A stretch of DNA of 64,000 bases from assembly GCA_964590135.1 (NCBI GenBank), contig CAZPVX010000026.1:1-64000 (forward strand), in the 5' to 3' direction. The DNA comes from JBDHWI01 sp964590135. GTDB taxonomy: Bacteria > Chloroflexota > Anaerolineae > J036 > Brachytrichaceae. Shown here piece after piece: positions 33,333 through 41,220 of the stretch (position 1 is its first letter; every line of letters starts with the position of its first letter). The translations under genes and the position numbers were made by a program. The notes beneath the pieces are model-generated. The model made no database searches. It was not told the origin of the DNA and was given only the letters and a program-made list of their open reading frames with translations.

Positions 33333-34316
33333 ATGGGTCACTTCGTCATCGCCATCGACCTCGGTGGCACCAACATTCGCGCGGCCTTGTGCGATGAAAC
33401 AGGCCATATCCACAAACGATTCAAGCAACTTACACTTCCCGAATTGGGCGCGCCAGCGGTCATTGCCCGCATTGCCGACGCGGCGCGGGCAGTGTGGCCG
33501 GCAGATGGCGATGGCAAGGTCGCCGGCGTTGGCGTTGCTTCGCCTGGCCCCATCGACCCCTTCAGTGGCAATGTGCTGTATGCCTCGAATTTGTTTTGGC
33601 ACAATGTGCCGCTGCGCGATGCGCTGCATGAGGCTTTGCTGGCGCCGGTGACTGTCGGCAATGATGCGAACCTTGCGGCGCTGGGCGAGCAGAAATATGG
33701 CGCCGGCAAGGGGGTGCGCGACCTGGTCTACATCACGCTCAGCACCGGCATCGGTTGCGGCGTGATCTTGAATGACCAGTTGGTGCTGGGGCATCGCGGA
33801 CTGGCGACCGAGGTGGGTCACATGGTGATGGATTACAACGCGCCGCCCGGTGATAGCGGCGTGCCGGGCTGCTTCGAGCTTTACGCCGCTGGCCCCGGCA
33901 TTGCGCGACTGGCGCAGACAAAGGCGCGCGCGCATGGTGACACGAAGATGATCGCGCTGGCCGGCGACATCGAACGCATCACGGCAAAGGAAGTAGGCGA
34001 GGCTGCACGGGACGGCGATGCGCTTGCGCTCGAGGTGGTGCGCGAGGTTGGCCGCATCATTGGGCTGGGTTTTGTAAATGTGTTGCACCTGTTCGATCCC
34101 GCCATCATCATCGTCGGCGGCAGCGTGTCGCTGATGGGCGACGTGCTGTTCGATCCGGTGCGCGCGACGATCGAGCAGCACGCCATGCCGCCCTATCGCG
34201 GCCGGCCAATCGTGCCGGCGCTGCTGGGCGACGATTGCGGCTTGCTTGGCGCAGCAGCGCTGGCGCTGCAAACCTTCGCTTCGTCCCAACCAGACCTTGA
34301 CGACTTGACGACCTGA
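33333..34316 (+). CDS. ROK-family sugar kinase (glucokinase-like)
   Basis: A 327-residue sugar kinase. The phosphate-1 motif DLGGTN is at 9-14, GVASPGPID near 67-75 and GNDANLAALGE at 109-119 with catalytic Asp111. Glu160 and His163 (TEVGHM) are the sugar- and zinc-binding positions. The usual CxCGxxGC zinc cluster is reduced to one cysteine, Cys180 (GVPGCFEL), so the structural zinc is probably absent. Glucose or N-acetyl sugars are possible substrates. The SDR gene follows after 12 bases with its own ribosome site, forming a pair. Confidence 0.85.
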   Translation: MGHFVIAIDLGGTNIRAALCDETGHIHKRFKQLTLPELGAPAVIARIADAARAVWPADGDGKVAGVGVASPGPIDPFSGNVLYASNLFWHNVPLRDALHEALLAPVTVGNDANLAALGEQKYGAGKGVRDLVYITLSTGIGCGVILNDQLVLGHRGLATEVGHMVMDYNAPPGDSGVPGCFELYAAGPGIARLAQTKARAHGDTKMIALAGDIERITAKEVGEAARDGDALALEVVREVGRIIGLGFVNVLHLFDPAIIIVGGSVSLMGDVLFDPVRATIEQHAMPPYRGRPIVPALLGDDCGLLGAAALALQTFASSQPDLDDLTT

Positions 34317-34328
34317 TTGGAGTGTGAG

Positions 34329-35249
34329 ATGAGCAAATTGTTGACCTTGATCGGTGGTGTAGTGGGCGGCGTGGCGGTGTGGAAATTGCTTGCGCCCGAA
34401 CTGTCACAGCGCAGGCCGTCAGCGTTTCTAGCCAGCGCGCGTTCTGGCGCAATGGCGGTTATCACGGGGGCATCCTCAGGCATCGGTGAGGCGTTTGCAC
34501 GCCAATTGGCGCGTGAGGGCTACAACCTGCTGTTGGTGGCGCGCCGGCGGGAGAAGCTGGACGCGCTGGCCGAAGACCTGAAGCGGCGCCACGCTGTGTT
34601 TGCGCAGTCGCAGGTGGCCGACCTGTCGCGGGAAGCCGACATCGAACGCGTGGCCGGCGTGGTGAAGGAGATGAGCGAGGCCGGCAAGGTCGACCTGTTG
34701 ATCAACAACGCCGGCTTCGGCACCACTGGCAAATTCGCCGACCAGCAGATTGGAGAACTGGAGGCCATGCTCAATGTGCACATCGCAGCCACCATGCGGC
34801 TGACTCGCGCGGCGCTGCCCGGCATGATGCAGCATCGACGTGGTGGCATCGTGAATGTGGCTTCAGTCGCCGGCTGGTATCCGCTGCCCGGCAATGTGAA
34901 CTACGGCGCGACCAAGCGCTACATCATCACCTTCAGCGAGGCGCTGCAAAGCGAACTGGTGGATAGCGGCGTGTACGTGCAGGCGCTCTGCCCGGGCTTT
35001 ACCTACTCAGAGTTTCATGACACAGCGCCATTTCGCGCCGCCGGCTTTCGGCGCGACGCATTGCCGCCGTTTCTGTGGCAGACCGCCGGCCAGGTGGCGA
35101 CAGCATCACTGAATTCACTCGGCTCTGGCGAGGCTGTCGCGGTCCCTGGCATCCACAATCGCGCCTTGGTGGCATTGGAGGGGTTCATCCCGCGCAGCGC
35201 CATCCGGCAGGCCAAGCGCCAATTTGGGCCGGCACTGGGAGAGTTATAG
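34329..35249 (+). CDS. Membrane-anchored short-chain dehydrogenase
   Basis: A 306-residue classical SDR with an N-terminal membrane segment (~4-21, LLTLIGGVVGGVAVWKLL). Cofactor motif TGASSGIG at 46-53, NNAG at 126-129, and the catalytic Ser179, Tyr192 and Lys196 (YGATK). The ARRREKL after the second strand suggests NADPH. Relatives (COG0300, DltE/YqjQ type) reduce varied carbonyl substrates. The GGAG site six bases upstream of ATG 34329 decides the start; the frame also has a TTG at 34317. Confidence 0.85.
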   Translation: MSKLLTLIGGVVGGVAVWKLLAPELSQRRPSAFLASARSGAMAVITGASSGIGEAFARQLAREGYNLLLVARRREKLDALAEDLKRRHAVFAQSQVADLSREADIERVAGVVKEMSEAGKVDLLINNAGFGTTGKFADQQIGELEAMLNVHIAATMRLTRAALPGMMQHRRGGIVNVASVAGWYPLPGNVNYGATKRYIITFSEALQSELVDSGVYVQALCPGFTYSEFHDTAPFRAAGFRRDALPPFLWQTAGQVATASLNSLGSGEAVAVPGIHNRALVALEGFIPRSAIRQAKRQFGPALGEL

Positions 35250-35252
35250 AAT
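35247..35252 (+). promoter_or_regulatory. -10 box before the PIG-L gene
   Basis: TAGAATC overlapping the SDR stop, ending ten bases before ATG 35263; no Shine-Dalgarno. Confidence 0.45.
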
Positions 35253-35262
35253 CATCGGTGTG

Positions 35263-36009
35263 ATGAGCAAAGAATTCATTCCTAAATCTGCCATGGTCAT
35301 CGTCGCTCACCCCGACGATATCGAATTTGGTTGCGCCGGCACCTGCGCAAAATGGGCGAAGGCCGGCGCGCGTGTGGTGTATGTGTTGGTCACCAGCGGC
35401 AATGGCGGCACACACGACTCCGCCTATACCCGCGAAACGATTGCTGCCTTGCGCGAGCAGGAGCAACAGGCCGCCGCCGATATCTGCGGCATCGCTGTGG
35501 TTGAATTTCTGCGTTACAACGATGGCGAGGTGATGCCGACGCTCGAATTGCGCAAGGATCTCGTGCGCATGATCCGCAAGCACAAGCCGGAAGTGGTGAT
35601 CGCCATGGATCCGATGCGCATGTACAGTGGCAATGGCTACATCAACCACCCCGATCATCGCGCGGTGGCTGTTGCCACGATGGATGCCATCGCGCCCGTT
35701 GCGTCGATGCCACTGATGTATCCTGATCTGGGCGAGGCGCATAGTGTGCGCGAAGTGTGGATTCAGTGGACGGATGAGCCGGATACGTGGGTGGACATCA
35801 GCACGACGGTTGATCTGAAAGAGAAGGCGTTGTTGCAGCACAAGAGCCAGGTGGGCGAAGATGTGGCGAAGATGGTGCGCGACTGGGCCATGGAAGCCGG
35901 CAAGGGATTGGCGCCGGCGGAGGCCTATCACGTGATCTACCTTGAGCAGCGCCCCAAGGCCGAAGCCCAGGAGCAGAAGGAAGCAACGGGCGACGACGCA
36001 CAGAAGTAA
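35263..36009 (+). CDS. PIG-L/LmbE-type zinc deacetylase
   Basis: A 248-residue member of the N-acetylglucosamine-deacetylase family. Zinc ligands are His16 and Asp19 in AHPDD and His132 in NHPDH; the fold is Rossmann-like. Family members remove acetyl groups from GlcNAc-inositol, bacillithiol and mycothiol precursors or chitobiose; which applies is unknown. The C-terminus is charged and low-complexity. It follows a ROK kinase and an SDR on the same strand, consistent with amino-sugar handling. Confidence 0.88.
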   Translation: MSKEFIPKSAMVIVAHPDDIEFGCAGTCAKWAKAGARVVYVLVTSGNGGTHDSAYTRETIAALREQEQQAAADICGIAVVEFLRYNDGEVMPTLELRKDLVRMIRKHKPEVVIAMDPMRMYSGNGYINHPDHRAVAVATMDAIAPVASMPLMYPDLGEAHSVREVWIQWTDEPDTWVDISTTVDLKEKALLQHKSQVGEDVAKMVRDWAMEAGKGLAPAEAYHVIYLEQRPKAEAQEQKEATGDDAQK

Positions 36010-36059
36010 ATCGCCGCTGAAGATGTGCGGTGCATTTCCTAAAGAGAAAGGTGAAGCGC

Positions 36060-37214
36060 ATGAGTTCTGCCATTCGCATGATGAAGTGGGTGTTGAGCGC
36101 CGTGCTGGCCGCCGGCGCTGCTTTGCCACTGGCGCAGCCGGCGCCGGCTGCAGCCAACGTTGTCGGCATCGATGTCTTTGCCTGCCCCACCGGCATCTCC
36201 ATCCTGGTGCTGCAGGAAGACTCGTCACAGCCGGCGCCGCAAGTCGAATGGTCGACCGCTGACGGCAAGGGTCTCAGCGCCGGCCTCGTCGGCAAACTCA
36301 CTGGCAGCGACGTGCCACACGGCCAGGGCGCGCAATTTGTGTATTGGAACAGCGTAGCCTTGAACGCCGGCGTGAGTGGCCAGGTGATCGCACGCGGTCA
36401 GCGCAACGATGCCTACGCGCGCTTCACCGTCGACGGCGATTGTCCGCCGCTTGGCTCGGTGCGCGGCTCAGCCTTCGAGGATCTCAACCGCAACGGTGCG
36501 CGCGATGCCGGCGAACCAAACATCGGCACGGCCTCGTGGAAGCTGACCGCCGGCGGCGACTGGTACATCTGCGGCGTCGTTGGTGGCGACAGCACTTTTG
36601 GCCCCACCGTGACGCCCGGCACCTATAACGTTATTCCCATCGCGCAGCCCGGCTGGGTTGCCACGACGCCGCCGCGCACGGCACTGGTGAAACGGCTGGG
36701 CGTGGCGGCGCTGAACAACGATATCGGCTTTGCGCGTGCAGCCAACTCGAGCGGCCAGAATTGCGGTCAGTACGCGCCGCCAGGGAATGTCATTGCACCC
36801 AAGCCAGAGTTTCAATCGCCCACCGACACGTTGGCTGCGAATGGCACGTTCAGCAAATTGCTGGCCGGCCTGGACAGCACCGGACTGGCCGGCGTGGTGA
36901 ACGGAACTGGCGCATACACGATCATCGCGCCGACTGATGTTGCCTTTGCTGCGCTTTCGCCGGCTACACAGCGCCGGCTGGCGAGCAATCCGCAGGCGCT
37001 TGAAGAGTTGTTGCGCTGTCACATCATCCTTGGCAATGTCGATCTCGCCAGCCTCGGCCCGCGCGCAAAGACATTTCCGACGCTCGGCAAGCGCAAGGTG
37101 CTCGTGCAGGTGCGCAATGGCCAGTTGCTGGTGAATGGCGTGGTTGTCGGGGATGCCATCCCCACCAGCAATGGGCAAATTTGGGTGCCAAGCCGCGTGC
37201 TGTTTGTGCGGTGA
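36060..37214 (+). CDS. Secreted fasciclin-domain protein
   Basis: A 384-residue exported protein. A signal peptide (~1-32, ending near APAAA) precedes an N-terminal beta-rich region, a Cna-B/SdrD-like segment (GSVRGSAFEDLNRNGARDAGEPN, ~130-150), and a C-terminal FAS1 domain (~255-384) with TFSKLLAGLDSTGLAG, YTIIAPTDVAFAAL and the closing VNGVVVGDAIPTSNGQIWV. FAS1 domains mediate adhesion. The AAAGGTGAAG site upstream sets the start at ATG 36060. Confidence 0.82.
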   Translation: MSSAIRMMKWVLSAVLAAGAALPLAQPAPAAANVVGIDVFACPTGISILVLQEDSSQPAPQVEWSTADGKGLSAGLVGKLTGSDVPHGQGAQFVYWNSVALNAGVSGQVIARGQRNDAYARFTVDGDCPPLGSVRGSAFEDLNRNGARDAGEPNIGTASWKLTAGGDWYICGVVGGDSTFGPTVTPGTYNVIPIAQPGWVATTPPRTALVKRLGVAALNNDIGFARAANSSGQNCGQYAPPGNVIAPKPEFQSPTDTLAANGTFSKLLAGLDSTGLAGVVNGTGAYTIIAPTDVAFAALSPATQRRLASNPQALEELLRCHIILGNVDLASLGPRAKTFPTLGKRKVLVQVRNGQLLVNGVVVGDAIPTSNGQIWVPSRVLFVR

Positions 37215-37357
37215 TACGCAACGGGGGTGCAGCACTACTGCGCGCCGGCGACTATCCGACTGAAGTGAAGGTGAAGCAAAGGCCGGCGTTGACCGAAGAC
37301 AACGCCAGATAAAATCGGTTATGCTGGTAGAACAAATTTTCGCATGGCCGGATCATC

Positions 37358-38680
37358 TTGGCTGTGCAAGATAGCGCATTGACACACAAAATGCACAACC
37401 GCCTTAATCGCATTGCCTTGATTAACCTGAACGGCGAACTGGAGACCCTTTCGCCAAACGGGGAAGACCGCCGCACCCTCACCAGTGGCGAGCGATATTT
37501 TCAATTTCCTGCCTGGTCGCCGGATGGCTCGCACATCGCGGCGGTGGGCGGCACGCGCGAGATGGCCGGCGTTTTTGTCTTCGCAGACGAAGAGACGGCA
37601 TACCGCCGGCAGGGCGAACCGCACTCGGTCTTCGAAAGCGATCAGGATACGCCGATCTACTGCTACTGGTCGCCGGACAATGAACACCTCAGCTTCGTCA
37701 CTGTGCGCGCCGGCGAGCAATCGATGGAGCTTCATGTGGCATCCACGCGTGGAGACGCGGTTGCCTCGCTCATCAGCCAGCCCGTTGCCACTGGTCAGCC
37801 CTGTTTCTGGGACTGGAGCCTCGATGGCAAGCGCATTTTGCTGCACACTGGCACGTCCAATGACGACGGCTCCTCTTTGACGTTTATCGACCCGTTCAAC
37901 CCGGCCAGCAACCGCGCGCCAATTGCAAAACCGGGCCTTTTTCAAGCGCCCGGCATCGCGCGCAGCGGACGCTACTTCGCCTTTGCACAGGTGAACCTCA
38001 AGGGCGAGCCGCAGCTGGTGGTGGATGGCCGGCATCTCAGCCAGCGTCTGGTGGTCGAGCATCAGGGCATCGCGGCGATGAGTTGGAGCCCGATGCGCGA
38101 TCAGCTTGCCTTCATCAGCCCAACTGAGCCAGTGCGCACCTACTATGGGCCGCTGCGGTTGCTGGATGCCGGCACGCACGACGTGCGCACGCTGACCGAA
38201 GACATCGTGCTGGCGTTCTTCTGGTCGCCGGATGGCCGGAATATTGCCTATTTCACCATCGCCAATGTTGCCGAGCATATTTTCGACATGGTGCTGCCCA
38301 ACCCGGAGGCGGCTGCGCTGAACGGCGGCTTCCTCGCCTATGAAACGGACGGGTCAGAGGATGACATGGAGGAATTTGAGGAAGATCACGTGCTGCGGTT
38401 GAACCTGTGGTGTGTGAACGTGGAGAGTGGCGAGCAGCATTTGATCACGACGTTCGAGCCGGCGGATTTGTTTGTGAATCAGTTTCTGCCCTTCTTCGAC
38501 CAATACGCGCTGAGCCACCGCATCTGGTCGCCAGACGGCACGTGCGTGGTGTTGCCGATGGTGAAGCGCAACGAAGAGGGTGAAGACCGGCCCGTGGTGT
38601 GCGTGGTGCCGATGCTGCGGCATGGCGGCCGGCCACGCATCATCGCCGAGGGCATGATGGCGGCGTGGAGCCAGCAGTAA
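37358..38680 (+). CDS. Cytoplasmic TolB/PD40-type beta-propeller protein
   Basis: Up to 440 residues of WD40-like PD40 blades: FPAWSPDGSHIAAVGG, YWSPDNEHLSFV, FFWSPDGRNIAYF and RIWSPDGTCVVLP. No signal peptide or membrane helix is seen, so it appears soluble, unlike the anchored propeller at 1.2-2.6 kb. The function is unknown; such propellers usually bind peptides or partners. The start is uncertain: TTG 37358, GTG 37364 and ATG 37391 are in frame, none with a good ribosome site. A TAAAATC at 37312 could be the promoter. A strong terminator lies 25 bases after the stop. Confidence 0.75.
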   Translation: MAVQDSALTHKMHNRLNRIALINLNGELETLSPNGEDRRTLTSGERYFQFPAWSPDGSHIAAVGGTREMAGVFVFADEETAYRRQGEPHSVFESDQDTPIYCYWSPDNEHLSFVTVRAGEQSMELHVASTRGDAVASLISQPVATGQPCFWDWSLDGKRILLHTGTSNDDGSSLTFIDPFNPASNRAPIAKPGLFQAPGIARSGRYFAFAQVNLKGEPQLVVDGRHLSQRLVVEHQGIAAMSWSPMRDQLAFISPTEPVRTYYGPLRLLDAGTHDVRTLTEDIVLAFFWSPDGRNIAYFTIANVAEHIFDMVLPNPEAAALNGGFLAYETDGSEDDMEEFEEDHVLRLNLWCVNVESGEQHLITTFEPADLFVNQFLPFFDQYALSHRIWSPDGTCVVLPMVKRNEEGEDRPVVCVVPMLRHGGRPRIIAEGMMAAWSQQ

Positions 38681-38705
38681 TCCTAAGTTCCGAGCGCGAA
38701 GTGGC

Positions 38706-38737
38706 AAGAGGTGAGATGTGCGTCTCGCCTCTTTTTT
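38706..38737 (+). terminator. Intrinsic terminator after the propeller gene
   Basis: An 11-bp stem (38706-38716 with 38723-38733, one G-T pair), a 6-base loop and a run of T residues to 38737. Confidence 0.88.
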
Positions 38738-38819
38738 GTGGTTAAGCCAGTTGCTGCGCCGGCGCGGCACACGGCCATTCCAAATGCCATCGACGACAAT
38801 ACATGCAGATTGAAACATC

Positions 38820-39257
38820 ATGGAGATGGCGTTGTTTGGTTTGCGGGTGCTGGCAGTGGTGGCGCTGTATGCGTTTTTCGCAGTGCTGCTGTGGGCGCTG
38901 TTGCGCGAGCGGCGCGTTGAGCCGGCGGCAGCGCCGGCTGCGCAGTTGGTCTCGCTGGATGAGGCGGGCAGCGAGGGCCGGCGCTACGAGGTGCAGGGCT
39001 TTGCGTGGATTGGCCGCGACCCGAACTGCCTTGCCCGCGCGGAGGATGAATTCACGTCGGCGCGCCACGCCCAAGTGCTGTGGAACGCCGGCGACCAGTC
39101 GTGGTGGCTGGAAGACAACCTCAGCCGCAACGGCACCTTTTTGAATGAGCAGCGCATCAACCGCGCACAGTTGAAGGACGGCGATGTCATTCGCGCCGGC
39201 CGCGCGCGCTTTCGTTTTCAGATGACAGACGATCACGCTGGGGAAACAAGGGCGTGA
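38820..39257 (+). CDS. Membrane-anchored FHA-domain protein
   Basis: A 145-residue protein: one N-terminal transmembrane helix (~5-25), then a forkhead-associated domain with all landmarks, GRDPNC, SARHAQV, NLSRNGTFLNEQRI and a final DGDVIRAGRARFRF. FHA domains bind phosphothreonine peptides, so a cytoplasmic docking role for a Ser/Thr kinase pathway is likely; no kinase gene is in the window. A second ATG two codons on is equally possible as start. Confidence 0.87.
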   Translation: MEMALFGLRVLAVVALYAFFAVLLWALLRERRVEPAAAPAAQLVSLDEAGSEGRRYEVQGFAWIGRDPNCLARAEDEFTSARHAQVLWNAGDQSWWLEDNLSRNGTFLNEQRINRAQLKDGDVIRAGRARFRFQMTDDHAGETRA

Positions 39258-39293
39258 GAGGCAGCCCTCAGTTTTCATCACCTTGCTGTTTCA

Positions 39294-40151
39294 TTATGCG
39301 TTCATCCGTCCGCCAAGATCGATCAATCGCGCATCGTCGGTGGCGGCCACTTCGGTGCCGAGCGCTTCGCCTCCCAGGGCGCGCAACACATTGCCTTCGA
39401 CAAGACCGCTGAAGATGCGCACAGTGAGCGTGGGATGGCGTTGCACCAGGTCGAGCATGTCGCTCACCTTGCCGGCCATGCCGCCAGTGACATCGTCGCC
39501 ACGGCTGCCGCCCACGCCTGCTTGGATTTGCGCCCAGTTGAGCGGCGTGATCTTGTGGATGATCGCCGAAGCCGCATCTCCCGCCGCTGTATTCTCGGGT
39601 TTTCCCCATCGCTCATACACGCCCGCTGTCTCGCCGGCAAGCAACACCGATTCCACTGAAAACGCTGCGGTCAGGTGCGCGAACACTTCTTCTGTCGAGA
39701 CGATTGTGCCGCCGCGCACGCTGTCGAAAGCCACATCGCCCATCACCAACGGCACGATGCCCCGCGCGAGGGCGAGCTGGATGTTGGTCGCGTCGCTCTC
39801 GACGATGCGGCCATCGGCGCAGCGCAGCCACGATGAGGGGGGAAAACTCATCATTGGCACGCCGGCGTCGTTCAGCGCGTCGGCCAGAATGCGGTTGAGC
39901 CGCGCCGCGATGACCGACACCTCGGCGAAGCCGCGCCACTGCGCCGGCGTATGCACGCCGATGCGCGTGCCGTGCCTCTTTGCCGCCGCGTGGCCGAACG
40001 AGCCGCTGCCGTGACCGAGCAGGAGCGCCGAGTTTCGAGCGTTGAGGGCTGAGCGGATTTCAGCCGCAAGCCGGCGAATCACATCCATGCGCGGGGTGTT
40101 GTCCTGCGTCTTGTCGGTGATGAGCGAACCGCCGAGTTTGAGAAAGATCAT
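39294..40151 (-). CDS. Isopentenyl phosphate kinase
   Basis: A 285-residue amino-acid-kinase-fold enzyme that makes isopentenyl diphosphate from isopentenyl phosphate. Lys5 in LKLGGSLIT, the phosphate loop GHGSGSFGHAAAKRHG with the IPK-specific histidine (His54), and GDVAFDSVRGGTIVSTE plus DVTGGMAGKV match IPK rather than glutamate or aspartate kinases. IPK is mainly archaeal but is known from Chloroflexota, where it completes an alternative mevalonate pathway. No other mevalonate genes are in the window. The ATG at 40151 gives the standard N-terminus (IFLKLGGS) and a TATAGT box lies ten bases upstream. Confidence 0.87.
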   Translation of the reverse strand: MIFLKLGGSLITDKTQDNTPRMDVIRRLAAEIRSALNARNSALLLGHGSGSFGHAAAKRHGTRIGVHTPAQWRGFAEVSVIAARLNRILADALNDAGVPMMSFPPSSWLRCADGRIVESDATNIQLALARGIVPLVMGDVAFDSVRGGTIVSTEEVFAHLTAAFSVESVLLAGETAGVYERWGKPENTAAGDAASAIIHKITPLNWAQIQAGVGGSRGDDVTGGMAGKVSDMLDLVQRHPTLTVRIFSGLVEGNVLRALGGEALGTEVAATDDARLIDLGGRMNA

Positions 40152-40161
40152 GTGGCACTCA

Positions 40162-40168
40162 CTATAAT
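40162..40168. promoter_or_regulatory. Overlapping divergent -10 boxes (kinase/methyltransferase)
   Basis: ACTATAAT is near-palindromic: TATAAT (40163-40168) ends six bases before ATG 40175 rightwards, and TATAGT (40167 to 40162) ends ten bases before ATG 40151 leftwards. The whole divergent gap is 23 bases. Confidence 0.55.
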
Positions 40169-40174
40169 CGCCGA

Positions 40175-41011
40175 ATGCCTGAGACACTGAGCGTTCATCG
40201 AGACAAGGATTATCTGTCGGATTTTCTGGAGCGATACTGGTTTGCGCCGCCGGTGGCGCTGTGGCGGTCGATTGAAGCGAAGGCGCTCAGCACGACTGAC
40301 TTCCCTGCGCCGATGCTGGATTTCGGCTGCGGCGACGGCCTGTTCACCGAGGCGGTGTTTGGCAAGCAGGCCGGCATCTATGGCTGCGACATCGCCAAAG
40401 CCGAGATGCCGGCAGCCAGAGCCAGCGGCGTGTATTTTCGCGGCGTGCAATTTGCCGATGGCCATGCGCTCCCGTATCGCAATGGCACATTTGGCTCGGT
40501 CTACAGTAATTCGGTGATCGAGCACATCCCCGACCCGCAGAATGTGTTGCCAGAACTGGCGCGCGTGCTGCGCAAGGATGGCCGGCTGGTGTTGACCGTG
40601 CCGAGTGATCAGTTTCGCAGCCTGCTGGACGGCGTGGTGACTGCGCCGAGCAAAGAGGCCGGCGAGAACTATGCGAAAGGCGTGGACAAGTTGCTGGCGC
40701 ACCATCATTACCATTCACCGGAGGAGTGGCGCGCGCTGCTGGCCGGCGTGGATGTGGAGTTGGTCGAAGCGCGCTATTACATCACGCCTGAAACCGAGGC
40801 GCAGTGGGATCGCATGAATCGCGAATACGGCATCGGGGGGCGTTCCGTGTTCAATATGCTGGCCTCGCCACGCCTGAAGCCCCTGGGTTACCAACCGGCG
40901 ATGGCGAAAATGGTGCATGGCCGGTTGCTGCCAAAATTACGCCCTTTTTACGACGCAGTCGCAACAAACACCGGCGGCGGCCTGTTGGTCATTGGCCGCA
41001 AGTTGCACTAA
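40175..41011 (+). CDS. Class I SAM-dependent methyltransferase
   Basis: A 278-residue Methyltransf_11-type enzyme. Motif I is MLDFGCGDGLF, motif II region VQFADGHALPYRNGTFGSVYSNSVIEH is split here by FGSVYS, and ARVLRKDGRLVLTVPS is motif III. The substrate is unknown; the later part (HHYHSPEEWRALL) is typical of enzymes for lipids, quinones or glycans. A terminator follows the stop. With only 23 bases to the divergent kinase gene, both are probably made from leaderless transcripts. Confidence 0.85.
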   Translation: MPETLSVHRDKDYLSDFLERYWFAPPVALWRSIEAKALSTTDFPAPMLDFGCGDGLFTEAVFGKQAGIYGCDIAKAEMPAARASGVYFRGVQFADGHALPYRNGTFGSVYSNSVIEHIPDPQNVLPELARVLRKDGRLVLTVPSDQFRSLLDGVVTAPSKEAGENYAKGVDKLLAHHHYHSPEEWRALLAGVDVELVEARYYITPETEAQWDRMNREYGIGGRSVFNMLASPRLKPLGYQPAMAKMVHGRLLPKLRPFYDAVATNTGGGLLVIGRKLH

Positions 41012-41026
41012 ACTAGCACAGCATCG

Positions 41027-41078
41027 CCACGAAGACGGGTTTCAGCGCTGAGATTTGCAGCGCCGCCTTCGTGGTTTT
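41027..41078 (+). terminator. Terminator after the methyltransferase gene
   Basis: An 8-bp perfect outer stem (41027-41034 with 41067-41074), further pairing inside, and TTTT. It isolates the ABC importer operon from upstream transcription. The remaining leader up to 41220 has two AGGAGG sites (near 41096 and 41203); only the second serves a recognised gene. Confidence 0.65.
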
Positions 41079-41220
41079 GATTTCTGGCTGGACCAGGAGG
41101 AAGTCTATTCGAGCGAAAACGAACGAATCAAGGTGTGCGCAGGATACCCGAATCTGCGCATCAATAACAGACGGTTTCTCAGCCCATCTCATGTCATTTG
41201 TCCAGGAGGAATAGGAACGC

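Noticed and set aside
37321..37374. 17-codon ORF before the cytoplasmic propeller
   Set aside because: Its ATG lies only three bases after the TAAAATC box, too close for the transcript to include it, and it has no ribosome site.
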